Positions 26,177 through 35,994 of a DNA stretch of 64,000 nt are shown piece by piece. A program made the translations under genes and the position numbers. The DNA is from Pseudomonadota bacterium (GTDB taxonomy: Bacteria; Pseudomonadota; Gammaproteobacteria; Burkholderiales; Gallionellaceae): positions 25,804 to 89,803 of the forward strand of contig JAJXUI010000005.1 in NCBI GenBank assembly GCA_021782995.1, in the 5' to 3' direction. Under the pieces are notes generated by a model. That model worked only from the letters and a program-made list of their open reading frames with translations. It made no database searches and had not been told where the DNA came from. Each line of letters starts with the position of its first letter. Positions within the stretch are counted from its first letter, which is position 1.

Positions 26177-27994
26177 TTGACACTGGACAGTGTTATCTCC
26201 AATATTCATCAATTCATTTCAACCTTGGCTACTGTATTCATGCAAGCGATTGATGCCGTTACCGCCTCGCCGCTGGAGGACGAAGTCATCCTGGCAGAGC
26301 GTATCAAGACTTACCTTGCCGAATCGAAAGCACAGACCGTTGCCGGCGCTGTGGTATTTTCGATTATTGCTTTTGCGGCGCGGGACTATTCTCCCGGCTG
26401 GACGCTGCTGGTGGCATCGCTGATGCTGGCGATTGCGACAGGCATCCGCATGCAGCAGATATGGCTGTTTTCTCGCAAGCCTGACATCAAGCCGCACGCG
26501 CAATGGGGCAGGGTGCAAACCTGGTGTGCGGGCCTGGCCGGTATGGCCTGGGCGCTGGCCTTTGTGCCGATGATGGATGCATTGCCGCTAGGCTATCGCT
26601 ATTTCGTGATTGCGGTGTGTGCGGTTTCCATTTCCACTTCCGTGGCTGAAGGCTTTTCTTACCTGTGGCCGTCGATTGCGTTTTCCGTTTCGTTGCTCAT
26701 CCCGCTGATCAGCTGGTTGCTGTTGAAGGGCGAAAGCACATTTTCGCAACTGGCGCTGCTGCTGATGATCATGTTTCCATTGCTGATCTGGCAGAGCACG
26801 CAGCGCGGCAAGGCGCTGGTGCAGAGTATCCTGCTGCGGCTGAATATTGAGCAACTGGCGCATGAGCTGGTGTACCAGCGTGACCTGGCGGAAAAGGCCG
26901 ACAAGGAGAAGACGCGTTTCCTGGCTGCCGCCAGCCATGATTTGCGCCAGCCTGTTTTCGCTTCGCTGCTGCTGGTGGATGCATTGAAGATGGGCACGCT
27001 GACGCAGTCGCAGCAGCAGCTGATCGGCAAGCTGGACCAGTCGATACGGGTGTTTTCAAACCAGCTGGAGCGTTTGCTGGATCTTTCCAGGTTTGATGCG
27101 GGGTTGGTGAAGACACAGGCGGTTGCGGTGAGCCTGACTGCATTGTTCGAATGGCTGGAGCAGATGTTTGCGAACTCGGCTCATGAAAAGGGACTGCGCT
27201 TCATGTTGCACATTCCCGGTGACCGTACGCTGGGCGTGCTGGTTGACCGCGGGTTGATCGAATCCGCGTTGCTGAACATCGTTTCCAACGCGATGAAATT
27301 TACGCGCCGTGGCGGCATCCTGATTGGCGCAAGGGTGCGTGCCGAGCATGTGCTGATCCAGGTGTGGGATACCGGCATCGGCATTGAGGCCATGCATATC
27401 CCGCGGATATTTGACGAGTTCTACCAGGTGGATAATCCACAGCGCAATCGTGAATCCGGGCTGGGGCTGGGTTTGTCCATCGTGAAACGTGCAATGGGTT
27501 TGCTGGGGGGCGAGATTACGTGCCGTTCGCGTCCCGGGCACGGCTCGATGTTTGAACTGAAACTGCCGATTGCCGATTCTGCAGATGCGTTGCCGTCTGC
27601 GAACTATGCATTGTCGCGGGAAACGGTGGCTGCCCATTCCGCCTTTGCCGGCAAGCGGGTGGTGGTGCTGGAGGATGACTTGCTGGTGAATGAGGCGATC
27701 GTGGTGATGCTGCGCGAGCTGGGTGCCGGGGTGATGCATTACGCCAGTGCGGAACTTGCGCTGGCTGATCCGGATGCGGCGCTGGCGGATTTTTACATCG
27801 TCGATTATTCGCTGGGTGGGCGTTATACCGGTGCAGAGTATCTCGATCTGTTGCAGGCATCTACAGGACGCAAGCTGCGTGCAGTGGTGCTGACCGGGGA
27901 AACGGCCCCTGCGTTTCTGGACCAGATGGCCGAGCGGCGCTGGCCTATCCTGCACAAGCCGCTCAATCTGGCGAGTTTGGTTGCCTATCTATAG
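26177..27994 (+). CDS. Membrane hybrid histidine kinase with C-terminal receiver
   Basis: A 605-residue protein. Six or so membrane helices (about 50-215) form an N-terminal sensor without a large periplasmic loop; then HisKA with ASHDLRQPVFA (phospho-His about 255), HATPase (DTGIGI, GLGLGLSIVKR) and a receiver with EDD, the phospho-Asp in IVDYS and Lys in HKPLN. The HDLRQP form marks the BarA-unlike, PAS-less class common in betaproteobacteria. The start is uncertain: TTG 26177 or ATG 26240; neither has a good ribosome site. No partner regulator adjoins it. Confidence 0.85.
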   Translation: MTLDSVISNIHQFISTLATVFMQAIDAVTASPLEDEVILAERIKTYLAESKAQTVAGAVVFSIIAFAARDYSPGWTLLVASLMLAIATGIRMQQIWLFSRKPDIKPHAQWGRVQTWCAGLAGMAWALAFVPMMDALPLGYRYFVIAVCAVSISTSVAEGFSYLWPSIAFSVSLLIPLISWLLLKGESTFSQLALLLMIMFPLLIWQSTQRGKALVQSILLRLNIEQLAHELVYQRDLAEKADKEKTRFLAAASHDLRQPVFASLLLVDALKMGTLTQSQQQLIGKLDQSIRVFSNQLERLLDLSRFDAGLVKTQAVAVSLTALFEWLEQMFANSAHEKGLRFMLHIPGDRTLGVLVDRGLIESALLNIVSNAMKFTRRGGILIGARVRAEHVLIQVWDTGIGIEAMHIPRIFDEFYQVDNPQRNRESGLGLGLSIVKRAMGLLGGEITCRSRPGHGSMFELKLPIADSADALPSANYALSRETVAAHSAFAGKRVVVLEDDLLVNEAIVVMLRELGAGVMHYASAELALADPDAALADFYIVDYSLGGRYTGAEYLDLLQASTGRKLRAVVLTGETAPAFLDQMAERRWPILHKPLNLASLVAYL

Positions 27995-28147
27995 TCCAGT
28001 CTGTTGGGGGGCTTGATTATAATGTATTGATTATATTTATATATTATTGAAATTCCATGGCTTGACTGCGTATTCTGCTACGGTGTTTTAATGGGCGCAT
28101 GAGGGCAGTGTGGCCGTGTACATTTCTACCCTGTCCATGCCAATTCA

Positions 28148-28615
28148 ATGAAAGTTACCATGGATGCAGCCAGCCTTAAGCAGATGATCAGGACGCAATA
28201 TTTGTCCTGGCGACAGTCGAAGCAGGATCAAAACCAGATTCATCGCATCAACCAGGCATTGTTTGAATTGTTCATGCAGGTTGGCAGGGACTATCCTGCG
28301 CTGAGCGAGCGGGAGCAATTGAACAGGCTGGTGATGCAGCGCAAAGGGTGTGATGAAGCGGCGGCCTATGAGGTGATGCGGATTGCCGAAGAAAGTTACG
28401 CCGCATGGCCGCATGCGCGCGAACTGAACCTGTGCGATGTCATGCGATATCTGGCTGTCAGGGAATTCCAGGATGCACAGGGAGATGCCAGCTGGGGTGT
28501 GGAAAGCATTGCCGCGAGTGTCAGGGCAGTTGTTCCTCACCAGCTCTGCCCGGTACGCCTGAAGCAGCCTTATCTTGTCGAGCGCAGAAAGGCTGAACGA
28601 AGTCAGGTTGATTGA
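28148..28615 (+). CDS. Hypothetical protein upstream of the cNMP-binding protein
   Basis: A 155-residue soluble, helical, charged protein (MKVTMDAASLKQMIRTQYLSW). No motif or family is recognised. It has no signal or membrane segment. It precedes the cyclic-nucleotide-binding gene by 108 bp in the same direction and may be cotranscribed. The upstream 150 bp are strongly AT-rich (28015-28060). Confidence 0.65.
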   Translation: MKVTMDAASLKQMIRTQYLSWRQSKQDQNQIHRINQALFELFMQVGRDYPALSEREQLNRLVMQRKGCDEAAAYEVMRIAEESYAAWPHARELNLCDVMRYLAVREFQDAQGDASWGVESIAASVRAVVPHQLCPVRLKQPYLVERRKAERSQVD

Positions 28616-28723
28616 TGGCTGCGGCCAGATCAGAAGGGGCTGCTTGCCTGCCTCCTGCCCCTTGCCAATTCCTGTTGCATCGCATAAGGTCTCGCCTTGA
28701 TTGAATTTATCTTGGCTTGACTC

Positions 28724-29596
28724 ATGGATGACCTGGACTTTCTCGCTAAATCCCCCAAACCTGCCTTGCTGGAAAAAGTGCCGCTGGACCCGGTTGCTGC
28801 GCAGGATTTCTTTGCCTCCCATGGCAAGGAAGAGGCCATCGAGGCAGGCGAGGTCATTTTTGCCGAGAACAGCAAAAGCAAATCGCTGCTTTTCCAGCGC
28901 AGCAAGATGTACCTGTTACTGGAAGGCACGATAGACCTCAGCGTAAAGGATCAGGTGATAGGCTCGGTCTATGCCGGCGAGATTTTTGGCGAGATGGCTT
29001 CGCTCACGCAGATGCCGCGTACTGCAACGGCAACGGCTGAAACGGATTGCCGGGTTATTGCAATGGACGACAAGCAGTTTCGCAATGCGTTGAAGGAAAA
29101 GCCCGAGTTTGCGCTGACGCTGATGGCGATGATGACGCGCCGTCTGCGTGAAATGCTGAATGAGCTGGACCTCGACGGGATGCACACCGAAGTGCTGGAT
29201 GACGGAAAATACCCGATGCTGGGCAAAAACCTGCTGTCCGGGCTGCAGGATGAGCTGGGTGAAAATGCGGTGATGCGTTATCGCGAAGGCCACTATATTC
29301 TGGAAGCGGGTCAGTCCGGCCTGTTCATGTATATCGTGCTGGAAGGCCAGGTCAGCATCCGCATGCACGAGACCATCGTCGAGGAAATCGGGCCCGGCGG
29401 CATCTTCGGGGAAATGGCATTGGTGGAGCGCGGCGAGCGCATGGCCAGTGCGATTGCCGATAACGATTGTGCGGTGCTGGCGGTGAACCGCAATACCTTC
29501 CTCGACATGGTGCGCAGCAACCCTGATTTCGGCTATGCCATCCTCAGTACCATCGGTGAGCGTCTGCGCATCGTGGCATCGGGCTTTGCCGAATAG
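28724..29596 (+). CDS. Protein with two cyclic-nucleotide-binding domains
   Basis: A 290-residue soluble protein with two consecutive CAP_ED domains: about 30-140 (YAGEIFGEMASLTQMPRTATATA) and about 170-285 (GGIFGEMALVERGERMASAIA). Both phosphate-binding cassettes keep the Gly-Glu and Arg that contact cyclic nucleotides. There is no DNA-binding helix-turn-helix, kinase or channel domain, so it cannot act as a Crp-like regulator by itself. It may bind cAMP or c-di-GMP and act through a partner. Confidence 0.88.
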   Translation: MDDLDFLAKSPKPALLEKVPLDPVAAQDFFASHGKEEAIEAGEVIFAENSKSKSLLFQRSKMYLLLEGTIDLSVKDQVIGSVYAGEIFGEMASLTQMPRTATATAETDCRVIAMDDKQFRNALKEKPEFALTLMAMMTRRLREMLNELDLDGMHTEVLDDGKYPMLGKNLLSGLQDELGENAVMRYREGHYILEAGQSGLFMYIVLEGQVSIRMHETIVEEIGPGGIFGEMALVERGERMASAIADNDCAVLAVNRNTFLDMVRSNPDFGYAILSTIGERLRIVASGFAE

Positions 29597-29625
29597 CGCA
29601 CCTGCTGTTACTGCCTAAGAAGCAG

Positions 29626-29865
29626 TTACCAGAGGTCGGCCCCGGAAATCACCAGTCTGGCGCCATGCTGGTTAGCGCAGGTGCAGCTGTCAGCGTTTAA
29701 TGTCCCGTGTATCCCGACGCCTGAGAACCCCTTGTATGCATGCATGGCATAGCCTTTTTCGAGGCATTTTTGCTCGCACATTTTCTCGCGATGATTGGCG
29801 GCCCATAGCGATACAGAAAAAATGCCGAGGATGACGGCTATCAGGATGCCCAGTTTGTTTGCCAT
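29626..29865 (-). CDS. Small exported Cys-rich protein
   Basis: A 79-residue precursor with a signal peptide (cleavage plausible after SLWA-A). The mature part has four cysteines spaced as C-x3-C and C-x-C (EQKCLEK, DSCTCAN), suggesting two disulfides. No family recognised. AAGGGATG, overlapping the previous stop, serves as ribosome site. It is the last of three genes on this strand behind the M23 peptidase. Confidence 0.65.
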   Translation of the reverse strand: MANKLGILIAVILGIFSVSLWAANHREKMCEQKCLEKGYAMHAYKGFSGVGIHGTLNADSCTCANQHGARLVISGADLW

Positions 29866-29869
29866 CGAT

Positions 29870-30247
29870 TCATCCCTTCAGGTTGGAATATGCGTCAAAC
29901 AGCGTCTCACATTCCTGCATCAAAGTCTGCCCAACTTCCGAGTAGTAGCGAGGGTCCAGGGCTTCCTGCAGTTCGTGGCTGATGAACAGCCCGGCTTCGC
30001 GGGAGGTGCTGTCGGTGACCTGCTTCGCCAGCTGTTCGCTCAGGTCGGCCAGGTCCTTGCGTGTCTGTAACGGCAGGGATTTCCGGTTGCGTGCCAGCCA
30101 GTCTGCGGCCAGCGTTGTGCATTGTGCTTGCTTGAGCCAGGTGTCGTGTTCGTAATGGATGCGCAGCCGCTCGGCCAGCAGCGCAAATATCAGTGCAATG
30201 CAGGAGCCGCGGTCGCTGCTTGGGGTGTCAGGCGGTGCCGAGGTCAT
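29870..30247 (-). CDS. Hypothetical helical protein
   Basis: A 125-residue soluble protein, mostly helical, with the stretch ESEA-free charged helices (KDLADLSEQLAKQ). No family recognised. It lies 14 bp after the M23 peptidase gene and 4 bp before the small exported protein, so it is probably in their operon. The start lacks a strong ribosome site. Confidence 0.6.
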   Translation of the reverse strand: MTSAPPDTPSSDRGSCIALIFALLAERLRIHYEHDTWLKQAQCTTLAADWLARNRKSLPLQTRKDLADLSEQLAKQVTDSTSREAGLFISHELQEALDPRYYSEVGQTLMQECETLFDAYSNLKG

Positions 30248-30261
30248 GAGGGTTAAACGCG

Positions 30262-31119
30262 TTAATTGATCGCGCCATTTTTGCCGATTTCCTTCTGGAT
30301 GAACAATGCGGGGTTCACCATGGCGCCATTCAGGATCACGCTCCAGTGCAGGTGCGGGCCGGTGGCGCGGCCTGTCATGCCTGACAAGCCTATGGCCTGG
30401 CCTTTTTCAACATGGTCACCGGCCTTTACGTCCATCTGGTCCATGTGGCAATACATGGTGATGAGGCCATTGCCGTGGTCGATGAAGATGGTGTTGCCAT
30501 TGAAGAAGTAGTCATGCACGTTGAGCACGGTGCCTGCACTTGCGGCGTGGATGGGGGTGCCGCGCGGCACGACGATATCCAGCCCGGCATGGGGTGAACG
30601 CGGTTTGCCGTTGAAGAAACGCTTGAGGCCGAAGTTGCCGGAGCGCGGGCCTTCAGCCGGCGCAACAAAGCCCAGGTCAGTGTTGTCGTCTTCGCTCCAC
30701 TGGTGCTTGAGTTGCTTGATCTGTGCGATTTCGCCGACTGCACGCGTTTCGTTTTCGGGTGAGAGTTCAACCTTGCTGTTGTCTTTGAGGGTGATGTGCT
30801 GTTCGGGGTATTTCTTTTTGCGAACGCGGAAATCCACCATGCGGGTTTTGTTGCCGAGTTTGACATTCAGCTTGTGCCAGCCGGGCGGGGTGCTCAGCGG
30901 CAGGCCGATCACGGCATACCATTGCTTGAGTTCTTTCTGGATGAGCACGGGTTGCTTGTCAAACCAGGCTTGCGGTTTCTGTTTGTGGGTGATGGCGTTT
31001 TCCAGCTGGATGATGGCGATGCCGCCCGGAACACTCTGCGCTTCGGGTAGCGCAGCATGAGCCGAGAAAGGCACACAGGCTAGCCACAGGGTGATCAGGC
31101 ATGATTTATTTAAGTGCAT
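30262..31119 (-). CDS. M23 family metallopeptidase (peptidoglycan endopeptidase)
   Basis: A 285-residue exported protein. Signal peptide 1-22 (ending AHA), an N-terminal beta domain (about 25-130), then the LytM/M23 zinc domain: PHAGLDIVVPRGTP holds the His and Asp ligands and HLHWSV holds the catalytic HxH. It cleaves peptide cross-links in the cell wall or, if degenerate, activates amidases; the metal ligands look intact. It heads the three-gene minus-strand group. Confidence 0.92.
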   Translation of the reverse strand: MHLNKSCLITLWLACVPFSAHAALPEAQSVPGGIAIIQLENAITHKQKPQAWFDKQPVLIQKELKQWYAVIGLPLSTPPGWHKLNVKLGNKTRMVDFRVRKKKYPEQHITLKDNSKVELSPENETRAVGEIAQIKQLKHQWSEDDNTDLGFVAPAEGPRSGNFGLKRFFNGKPRSPHAGLDIVVPRGTPIHAASAGTVLNVHDYFFNGNTIFIDHGNGLITMYCHMDQMDVKAGDHVEKGQAIGLSGMTGRATGPHLHWSVILNGAMVNPALFIQKEIGKNGAIN

Positions 31120-31182
31120 GATTATATTATGTTTATATTAATTTCCAGAATGGGGTGCGAGCAGGCTTGTGCGGCCGGTATT

Positions 31183-32007
31183 TTACTGCACGTCCTGTTT
31201 CACGCCAGTGCCCAGCCAGGCGTCTGACGTGAGTGAGACTGGCTTGTTGGACAGGGCTGCCCGCAAAAAGTTGAGGGCCAGCTGTTCTTTTTCCGGCCAT
31301 CGCGCGCCCAGGGATTTTTTCAGCATCTGGATGGGTGCGCTGCCTTTCACCATCGTGTCCCAGAAGGACTCGACATCCGTCACCGGGAAGCCCTTGGTGA
31401 CCAGGCGGATTTCTACATCGCGGAAACCGGCCTCTGTCATTTCACGCCGGAAAGTGTCGGGGTCTTCGAGCGTGGCAATGCTGCGCTGCGGTTGCGGCAG
31501 GTCTGGCTTGATGGCTTGCAGTGCGCCAAACATGGTCTGCATTGCGGGAGACTGGTCAACAGGTGCCCAGCTCATGATGGCGATACTGCCGCCGGGTTTG
31601 AGCGTGCGGTGGATTTCGGCAAAACCCCTGCCACGATCGGGAAAGAACATCAGGCCGAAGATGGAGAAGGCGGCATCAAATTCATTATCGGCATAGGGCA
31701 GTTGCTGTGCATCGCCGCAATGCAGCGAGATGTGCGAGTGGCCTGCCGCGTCTGCCTTGCGCCGGAAGATTTCCAGCATCGCAGGCGAAAAGTCGATGCC
31801 GTGCACGCTGCCGGCCTCGGGTGCCACCAGCAGGCCCAGGGTGCCGGGACCGCAAGCGACATCCAGAATTTTTGCGCCGGGCTTGAGCTTGCTGGCGGCG
31901 ATGGCCTCGGCAGCATAGTCGAAAAAAATCTGCATCGTGGTTTCGGCATAGCCGTCAGCCACCAGATTCCACGGGTCGCTGACGGCAAGCGGGTTGGTAC
32001 TGTGCAT
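31183..32007 (-). CDS. Class I SAM-dependent methyltransferase
   Basis: A 274-residue enzyme of the UbiE/Methyltransf_11 type. Motif I is [14 protein letters not shown], motif [13 protein letters not shown], motif [16 protein letters not shown] and motif [14 protein letters not shown], followed by [12 protein letters not shown]. The start at 32007 ([11 protein letters not shown]) is chosen over an 18-codon upstream extension. Substrate unknown. Divergent from the luciferase-like monooxygenase gene 84 bp away. Confidence 0.85.
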   Translation of the reverse strand: MHSTNPLAVSDPWNLVADGYAETTMQIFFDYAAEAIAASKLKPGAKILDVACGPGTLGLLVAPEAGSVHGIDFSPAMLEIFRRKADAAGHSHISLHCGDAQQLPYADNEFDAAFSIFGLMFFPDRGRGFAEIHRTLKPGGSIAIMSWAPVDQSPAMQTMFGALQAIKPDLPQPQRSIATLEDPDTFRREMTEAGFRDVEIRLVTKGFPVTDVESFWDTMVKGSAPIQMLKKSLGARWPEKEQLALNFLRAALSNKPVSLTSDAWLGTGVKQDVQ

Positions 32008-32091
32008 GGGAACACCTGTGCAAAACTGGATGCAACCAGTATAACGGGTTTGCTTTATCATTCAGCCTTGCTGATTCATAAATGCGACATC

Positions 32092-33081
32092 ATGATTCCC
32101 TTTTCCGTCCTTGATCTTTCCCCCATTCTTGAAGGCGGTGATGCCGCGCAGTCGTTCAGGAATACATTGAGCCTCGCGCAGCATGCCGAACACCTGGGCT
32201 TCAACCGATACTGGCTGGCGGAGCATCACGGCATGCCGGGCATTGCCAGCGCGGCCACTGCGGTGCTGATCGGCCATGTGGCCGGCGGCACTTCATCCAT
32301 CCGCGTAGGGGCGGGTGGCATCATGCTGCCCAATCACTCGCCGCTGGTGATCACCGAACAGTTCGGCACGCTGGCCTCGCTGTATCCGCAGCGCATCGAC
32401 CTTGGCCTGGGGCGTGCGCCCGGTTCGGACATGCAGACTGCGCGCGCCTTGCGCCGGAATTTGCAAGGCGATGTGGATGCGTTCCCGCAGGATGTGATCG
32501 AGCTGATGGAATATTTTGCCGGCACGCCGAACAATGGCGTGCATGCGGTGCCGGGCGAAGGACTTGAGGTGCCGGTCTGGATACTCGGTTCGAGTCTGTA
32601 TGGCGCGCAGCTGGCCGCCGCGCTGGGTCTGCCCTATGCGTTCGCCTCGCACTTTGCACCTGCCCAGATGATGCAGGCGATTGCGCTGTATCGCGAAAAT
32701 TTCCGGCCTTCCGTGCATTTGGCTGCGCCCTATGTGATGCTGGGCTTCAATGTGTTTGCCGCGGATACGGATGAGGAAGCGGCCTTGCTGGCCAGCTCGA
32801 TGCAGCAGGCGTTTGTGAACCTGCGCAGTGGCAAGCCGAAGAAGCTGCAACCTCCGCTCGCGGGGTATTACGCGCAACTGGCGCCGCATGAACGGGCGAT
32901 GCTGGATATGGTACTGTCGTGCGCGGCGATCGGTTCGCCGGAAACCGTCCGGCAGGCATTGCAGGCATTCATTGCGAAAACGGCTGTCGATGAGCTGATG
33001 ATCACCTCGCAGATTTTTGACCATCAGGCGCGGCTGCGCTCTTTCGAGATTACGGCGCAGGCATGGCGCGAGTTGGCATAA
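32092..33081 (+). CDS. LLM-class flavin-dependent monooxygenase (luciferase-like)
   Basis: A 329-residue enzyme beginning [11 protein letters not shown], the hallmark of the YhbW/MsnO8-like subgroup. Further marks are [27 protein letters not shown] and [11 protein letters not shown]. It would use FMNH2 and oxygen; substrate unknown. ATG 32092 starts at the family N-terminus; the frame is open 200 codons upstream but that part is a shadow of the methyltransferase. Confidence 0.92.
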   Translation: MIPFSVLDLSPILEGGDAAQSFRNTLSLAQHAEHLGFNRYWLAEHHGMPGIASAATAVLIGHVAGGTSSIRVGAGGIMLPNHSPLVITEQFGTLASLYPQRIDLGLGRAPGSDMQTARALRRNLQGDVDAFPQDVIELMEYFAGTPNNGVHAVPGEGLEVPVWILGSSLYGAQLAAALGLPYAFASHFAPAQMMQAIALYRENFRPSVHLAAPYVMLGFNVFAADTDEEAALLASSMQQAFVNLRSGKPKKLQPPLAGYYAQLAPHERAMLDMVLSCAAIGSPETVRQALQAFIAKTAVDELMITSQIFDHQARLRSFEITAQAWRELA

Positions 33082-33134
33082 GCTGATTGCGGTAAAATGC
33101 ATGCTTTGCGTAAGCATATATCCAGGAATTGCGA

Positions 33135-33845
33135 ATGAATGAAATGAAACTTGCCGATCCCGCCTGTCAACGCGTGATCAATGAAGGCGAGCTGCTGCAG
33201 CAACTGTTGAAAATGCAAGGCGCCACCATCCTTGAACTGGGTTGCGGCAAGGCCGAGAAAACCCGCAACATCGCACAACAGGCTGCCAGCATCCTCGCAC
33301 TGGAAGTGGACCAGATTCAGCTGGAAAAGAACCTGCAGATCACCGACCTGCCGAATGTGGAATTTTCCCATGGCGGTGCGGAGAAGATACCCGCTGCAGA
33401 TGCGCAATTTGACATCGTGCTGATGTTCAAGTCGCTGCATCATGTCCCGCTGGCGGAAATGGACAATGCGTTTGCCGAAATCCACCGCGTGCTGAAGCCG
33501 GGCGCTGTGGCTTACCTCTCCGAGCCGGTGTTTGCCGGTGATTTCAACGAAATCATCCGACTGTTCAATGACGAGGAAAAAGTGCGCGCGGCCGCGTTTG
33601 CTGCGGTAAAGCGCGCCGTGGCTTCAGGCAGGTTCGGCCTGAAGTCGGAAACGCATTTCCTGCAGCCGATGAAATTTGACAGCCTGCGGCAGTTTGAAGA
33701 ACAGGTGCTGGGGGTGACGCACACCCATTTCAATATGACACCGGCACTGCTGGAAACAGTGCGCAAAGCTTTCAGTGCGCACCTGACACCTGAAGGGGCG
33801 AGCTTTAAGATGCCAATCAGGGTTGATCTGCTACAAAAGATATGA
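33135..33845 (+). CDS. SAM-dependent methyltransferase
   Basis: A 236-residue methyltransferase with motif I TILELGCGKAEKTRNIA, ILALEVDQIQ at strand 2, FDIVLMFKSLHHVPL (motif IV with the HH of the family) and LKPGAVAYLSEPVF. ATG 33135 has AGGA upstream and is chosen over TTG 33129. Substrate unknown. It is 53 bp after the monooxygenase and 54 bp before yjbQ. Confidence 0.85.
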   Translation: MNEMKLADPACQRVINEGELLQQLLKMQGATILELGCGKAEKTRNIAQQAASILALEVDQIQLEKNLQITDLPNVEFSHGGAEKIPAADAQFDIVLMFKSLHHVPLAEMDNAFAEIHRVLKPGAVAYLSEPVFAGDFNEIIRLFNDEEKVRAAAFAAVKRAVASGRFGLKSETHFLQPMKFDSLRQFEEQVLGVTHTHFNMTPALLETVRKAFSAHLTPEGASFKMPIRVDLLQKI

Positions 33846-33899
33846 TCGTAATAGATTGAATATATTAAATTATATTGATTGCATGGACGGGGTGCACTG

Positions 33900-34319
33900 A
33901 TGTGGCTGCAAAAGGAAATCCGCCTCAAGGCCAAACCCAGGGGCTTTCATCTGGTGACTTCGGAAGTCGTGCGCGCGCTGCCCGAGCTGGCCAATTACAA
34001 AATCGGCATGATGAATCTTTTTATCCTGCACACTTCTGCTTCACTCACGATCAACGAAAATGCCGATCCCACCGTGCGCGAGGATTTTGAAAGTTTTTTC
34101 AGTCGTGCCGTGCCGGAAGATGCGCCCTGTTATCGTCACATTGATGAGGGCTCTGACGACATGCCGGCACATCTCAAGGCCAGCATATTGGGTTGCAGTT
34201 TGAATATCCCCATTACAAGTGGCCAGCTGCGGCTGGGCACCTGGCAGGGCATCTACCTGTGCGAGCACCGCAATCATGGCGGTGAGCGCAGGCTGGTGGT
34301 GACGCTGCAGGGTGAATGA
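33900..34319 (+). CDS. yjbQ: YjbQ family protein (thiamine-phosphate-synthase-like)
   Basis: A 139-residue UPF0047 protein, trimeric in known structures. Signature: NLFILHTSASLTINENADP, then HIDEGSDDMPAHLKASILG, and the C-terminal GTWQGIYLCEHR. The family shows weak thiamine-phosphate synthase activity in vitro; its physiological role is uncertain. ATG 33900 has GGGGTG upstream; a TTG seven codons earlier is less likely. Confidence 0.92.
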   Translation: MWLQKEIRLKAKPRGFHLVTSEVVRALPELANYKIGMMNLFILHTSASLTINENADPTVREDFESFFSRAVPEDAPCYRHIDEGSDDMPAHLKASILGCSLNIPITSGQLRLGTWQGIYLCEHRNHGGERRLVVTLQGE

Positions 34320-34330
34320 TTTTCCGTAAC

Positions 34331-35350
34331 TTACCAGTCGCGGAAAGAGATGCCAGCACCGAAGGTGGTCTGCTGAAAGTTATAGTCGATCAGGCTTTCG
34401 CCAAAACCTGAAGTGAGTTGCAAATTCAGCCTGGTGGATTTGCTGACATTGATGGGCGTTGCCCAGTCGATCTGGATAAAGCCGCGATTGGTGTCAACAT
34501 TCAGGTTGTTGCGCAGGGTAATGTCCACTACCTGGCTGCGATCCTGTGGTTCCCAGCGCAGGTTGAGATCGCCGCGTCCGATATATTCCACGATATCCGG
34601 GTTGTCATCCTGCGTGTAATCCTCAGGGATGCGCCACCATGCGCGTGCCATGATGGTCAGTGTTTCGGTTTCCCATCCGCCTTGCATATACATGCGGTTC
34701 CAGCTGCGCGACATGTTCTGGCTGCGGCCGTTGGACTGATGGTTGTACCCGATGTTGAGCAGCTTCATGCCGTACGCATTGCCGGTGTTCAGCATCAGGA
34801 TCAGTTCAGGTTCATAGTTGGTTTCGCGAAACGGCGAAGAATCGCCGGCATTGAATGCCTGCCAGTTGGATTGCTGGGTATAGGCGGCCCACAGGCGCAT
34901 GCCCTGAAAACCAAGGAAGTGGATCTGCAGCGGATTGAGCAGTTTTGCCTTCTGGCTGAACTGGAATTTGATTTCTTTCAGCTGCAGATCTTCCGGCGTA
35001 CCCAAAGCTGCATGGGTGGGTGTATCGGGAAAGTGGTTGGGGCCCATTGTCTGGCGAATGATCACATAAGTGCCCTTGTGCGGCCGCAGCGGCGATTGCT
35101 GATCGCCCAGCAATTCATCATCACGGTTGTCCAGATCCCAGCTGCGCGTGAGGTAGCTTCTGTTCCGTGCTTCTTGCGCAGCGCCGGATTGAGCCTGCCG
35201 GTCGTAGCACTGCAGGCGAGCCTCCGGTTTTTCGATGGCGGCACAATTTGCATCTGCAGCGGCAGCCGTATCGAGGGAAAGGCACAGGAAGCACAGCAGA
35301 AGCAGGGAGCGTGTATGGAGGGTGTAATGGCGTGCTGGCATGGCTGACAT
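34331..35350 (-). CDS. pldA: Outer-membrane phospholipase A
   Basis: A 339-residue precursor with a signal peptide (ending TAAAA) and a 12-strand outer-membrane barrel of about 270 residues. The active-site block NHQSNGRS with the downstream SRSWNR gives the His-Ser pair, and the C-terminus ends with an aromatic (FRDW) as barrels do. It hydrolyses phospholipids misplaced to the outer leaflet. An extra N-terminal stretch of about 60 residues with two cysteines (NCAAIEKPEARLQCYD) precedes the barrel, as in many betaproteobacterial PldA. Confidence 0.93.
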   Translation of the reverse strand: MSAMPARHYTLHTRSLLLLCFLCLSLDTAAAADANCAAIEKPEARLQCYDRQAQSGAAQEARNRSYLTRSWDLDNRDDELLGDQQSPLRPHKGTYVIIRQTMGPNHFPDTPTHAALGTPEDLQLKEIKFQFSQKAKLLNPLQIHFLGFQGMRLWAAYTQQSNWQAFNAGDSSPFRETNYEPELILMLNTGNAYGMKLLNIGYNHQSNGRSQNMSRSWNRMYMQGGWETETLTIMARAWWRIPEDYTQDDNPDIVEYIGRGDLNLRWEPQDRSQVVDITLRNNLNVDTNRGFIQIDWATPINVSKSTRLNLQLTSGFGESLIDYNFQQTTFGAGISFRDW

Positions 35351-35545
35351 TCGAAACGTACGCTGCCAGCTTACTACAGAAGGTGACTGACATTTCCAAC
35401 GCCTGGCAGGCAGGGAGTGCCGTTTGACGGTTCAGGCAGCCTGCATGGTGATGCTATTGGCAGTCAGGACTGGACACGGGGAGGACGGGAGGCAGCTGGA
35501 TATTGGCATTGCCGGCCCCGGATCTGGCCATCTCCGGTACCTGAT

Positions 35546-35920
35546 TCAGGCCATCTCCAGCATCAGGTCGGCAATCCTCGAATCTGCGCCAAGATAGGTC
35601 GAGATCGAGATCGGGATGTGGGGATACTGCGCGCGCTTGATGTCGACTTCGGCAGGAATGTCCTGTGTGACATGGCGGCCTGCGGAAAGGAAATAGGGCA
35701 GCACCACTACTTCGCTGGCTCCTGCGCGGATGCAGGTTTCGATGCCGTCGGGTATGGATGGCGTGGCCAGTTCCAGAAAGGCAGGTTCAACTCGCAGGAA
35801 GCGAGTGCCAGATTTTTCAGCAAGGGTTTGCGCCAGTTTCCTGATTTCATCATTGGAGGCTTCGCGGCGGCTGCCATGGGCGACGATCACCAGGGCGCGC
35901 TTGTTTTCCTGCGTATTCAT
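35546..35920 (-). CDS. CbiX-type sirohydrochlorin chelatase
   Basis: A 124-residue single-domain chelatase of the short (CbiXS/SirB) type. LVIVAHGSRR carries the metal-ligand His, and LPYFLSAGRHVTQDIP carries the second His. It inserts Co or Fe into sirohydrochlorin for cobalamin or siroheme. The MerR-type regulator nearby is predicted to need cobalamin, but no other cobalamin gene is in the window, and siroheme is as likely. It lies 75 bp after the light-linked operon on the same strand. Confidence 0.9.
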   Translation of the reverse strand: MNTQENKRALVIVAHGSRREASNDEIRKLAQTLAEKSGTRFLRVEPAFLELATPSIPDGIETCIRAGASEVVVLPYFLSAGRHVTQDIPAEVDIKRAQYPHIPISISTYLGADSRIADLMLEMA

Positions 35921-35994
35921 TTTTGGATTCCTGTCGTGTTTGTCAATGTGGTTTGTATTCGTGTAGTTTTATCCGCATCGTTTCTGATACGGTT

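Noticed and set aside
31492..32091. 200-codon extension of the luciferase-like gene
   Set aside because: It is antisense to the methyltransferase gene; the family N-terminus and start lie at 32092.
35546..35920. CbiX as a member of the light-linked operon
   Set aside because: It is separated by a 75-bp gap and has its own start; siroheme synthesis is an equally good role, so a functional link to the cobalamin sensor is not claimed.
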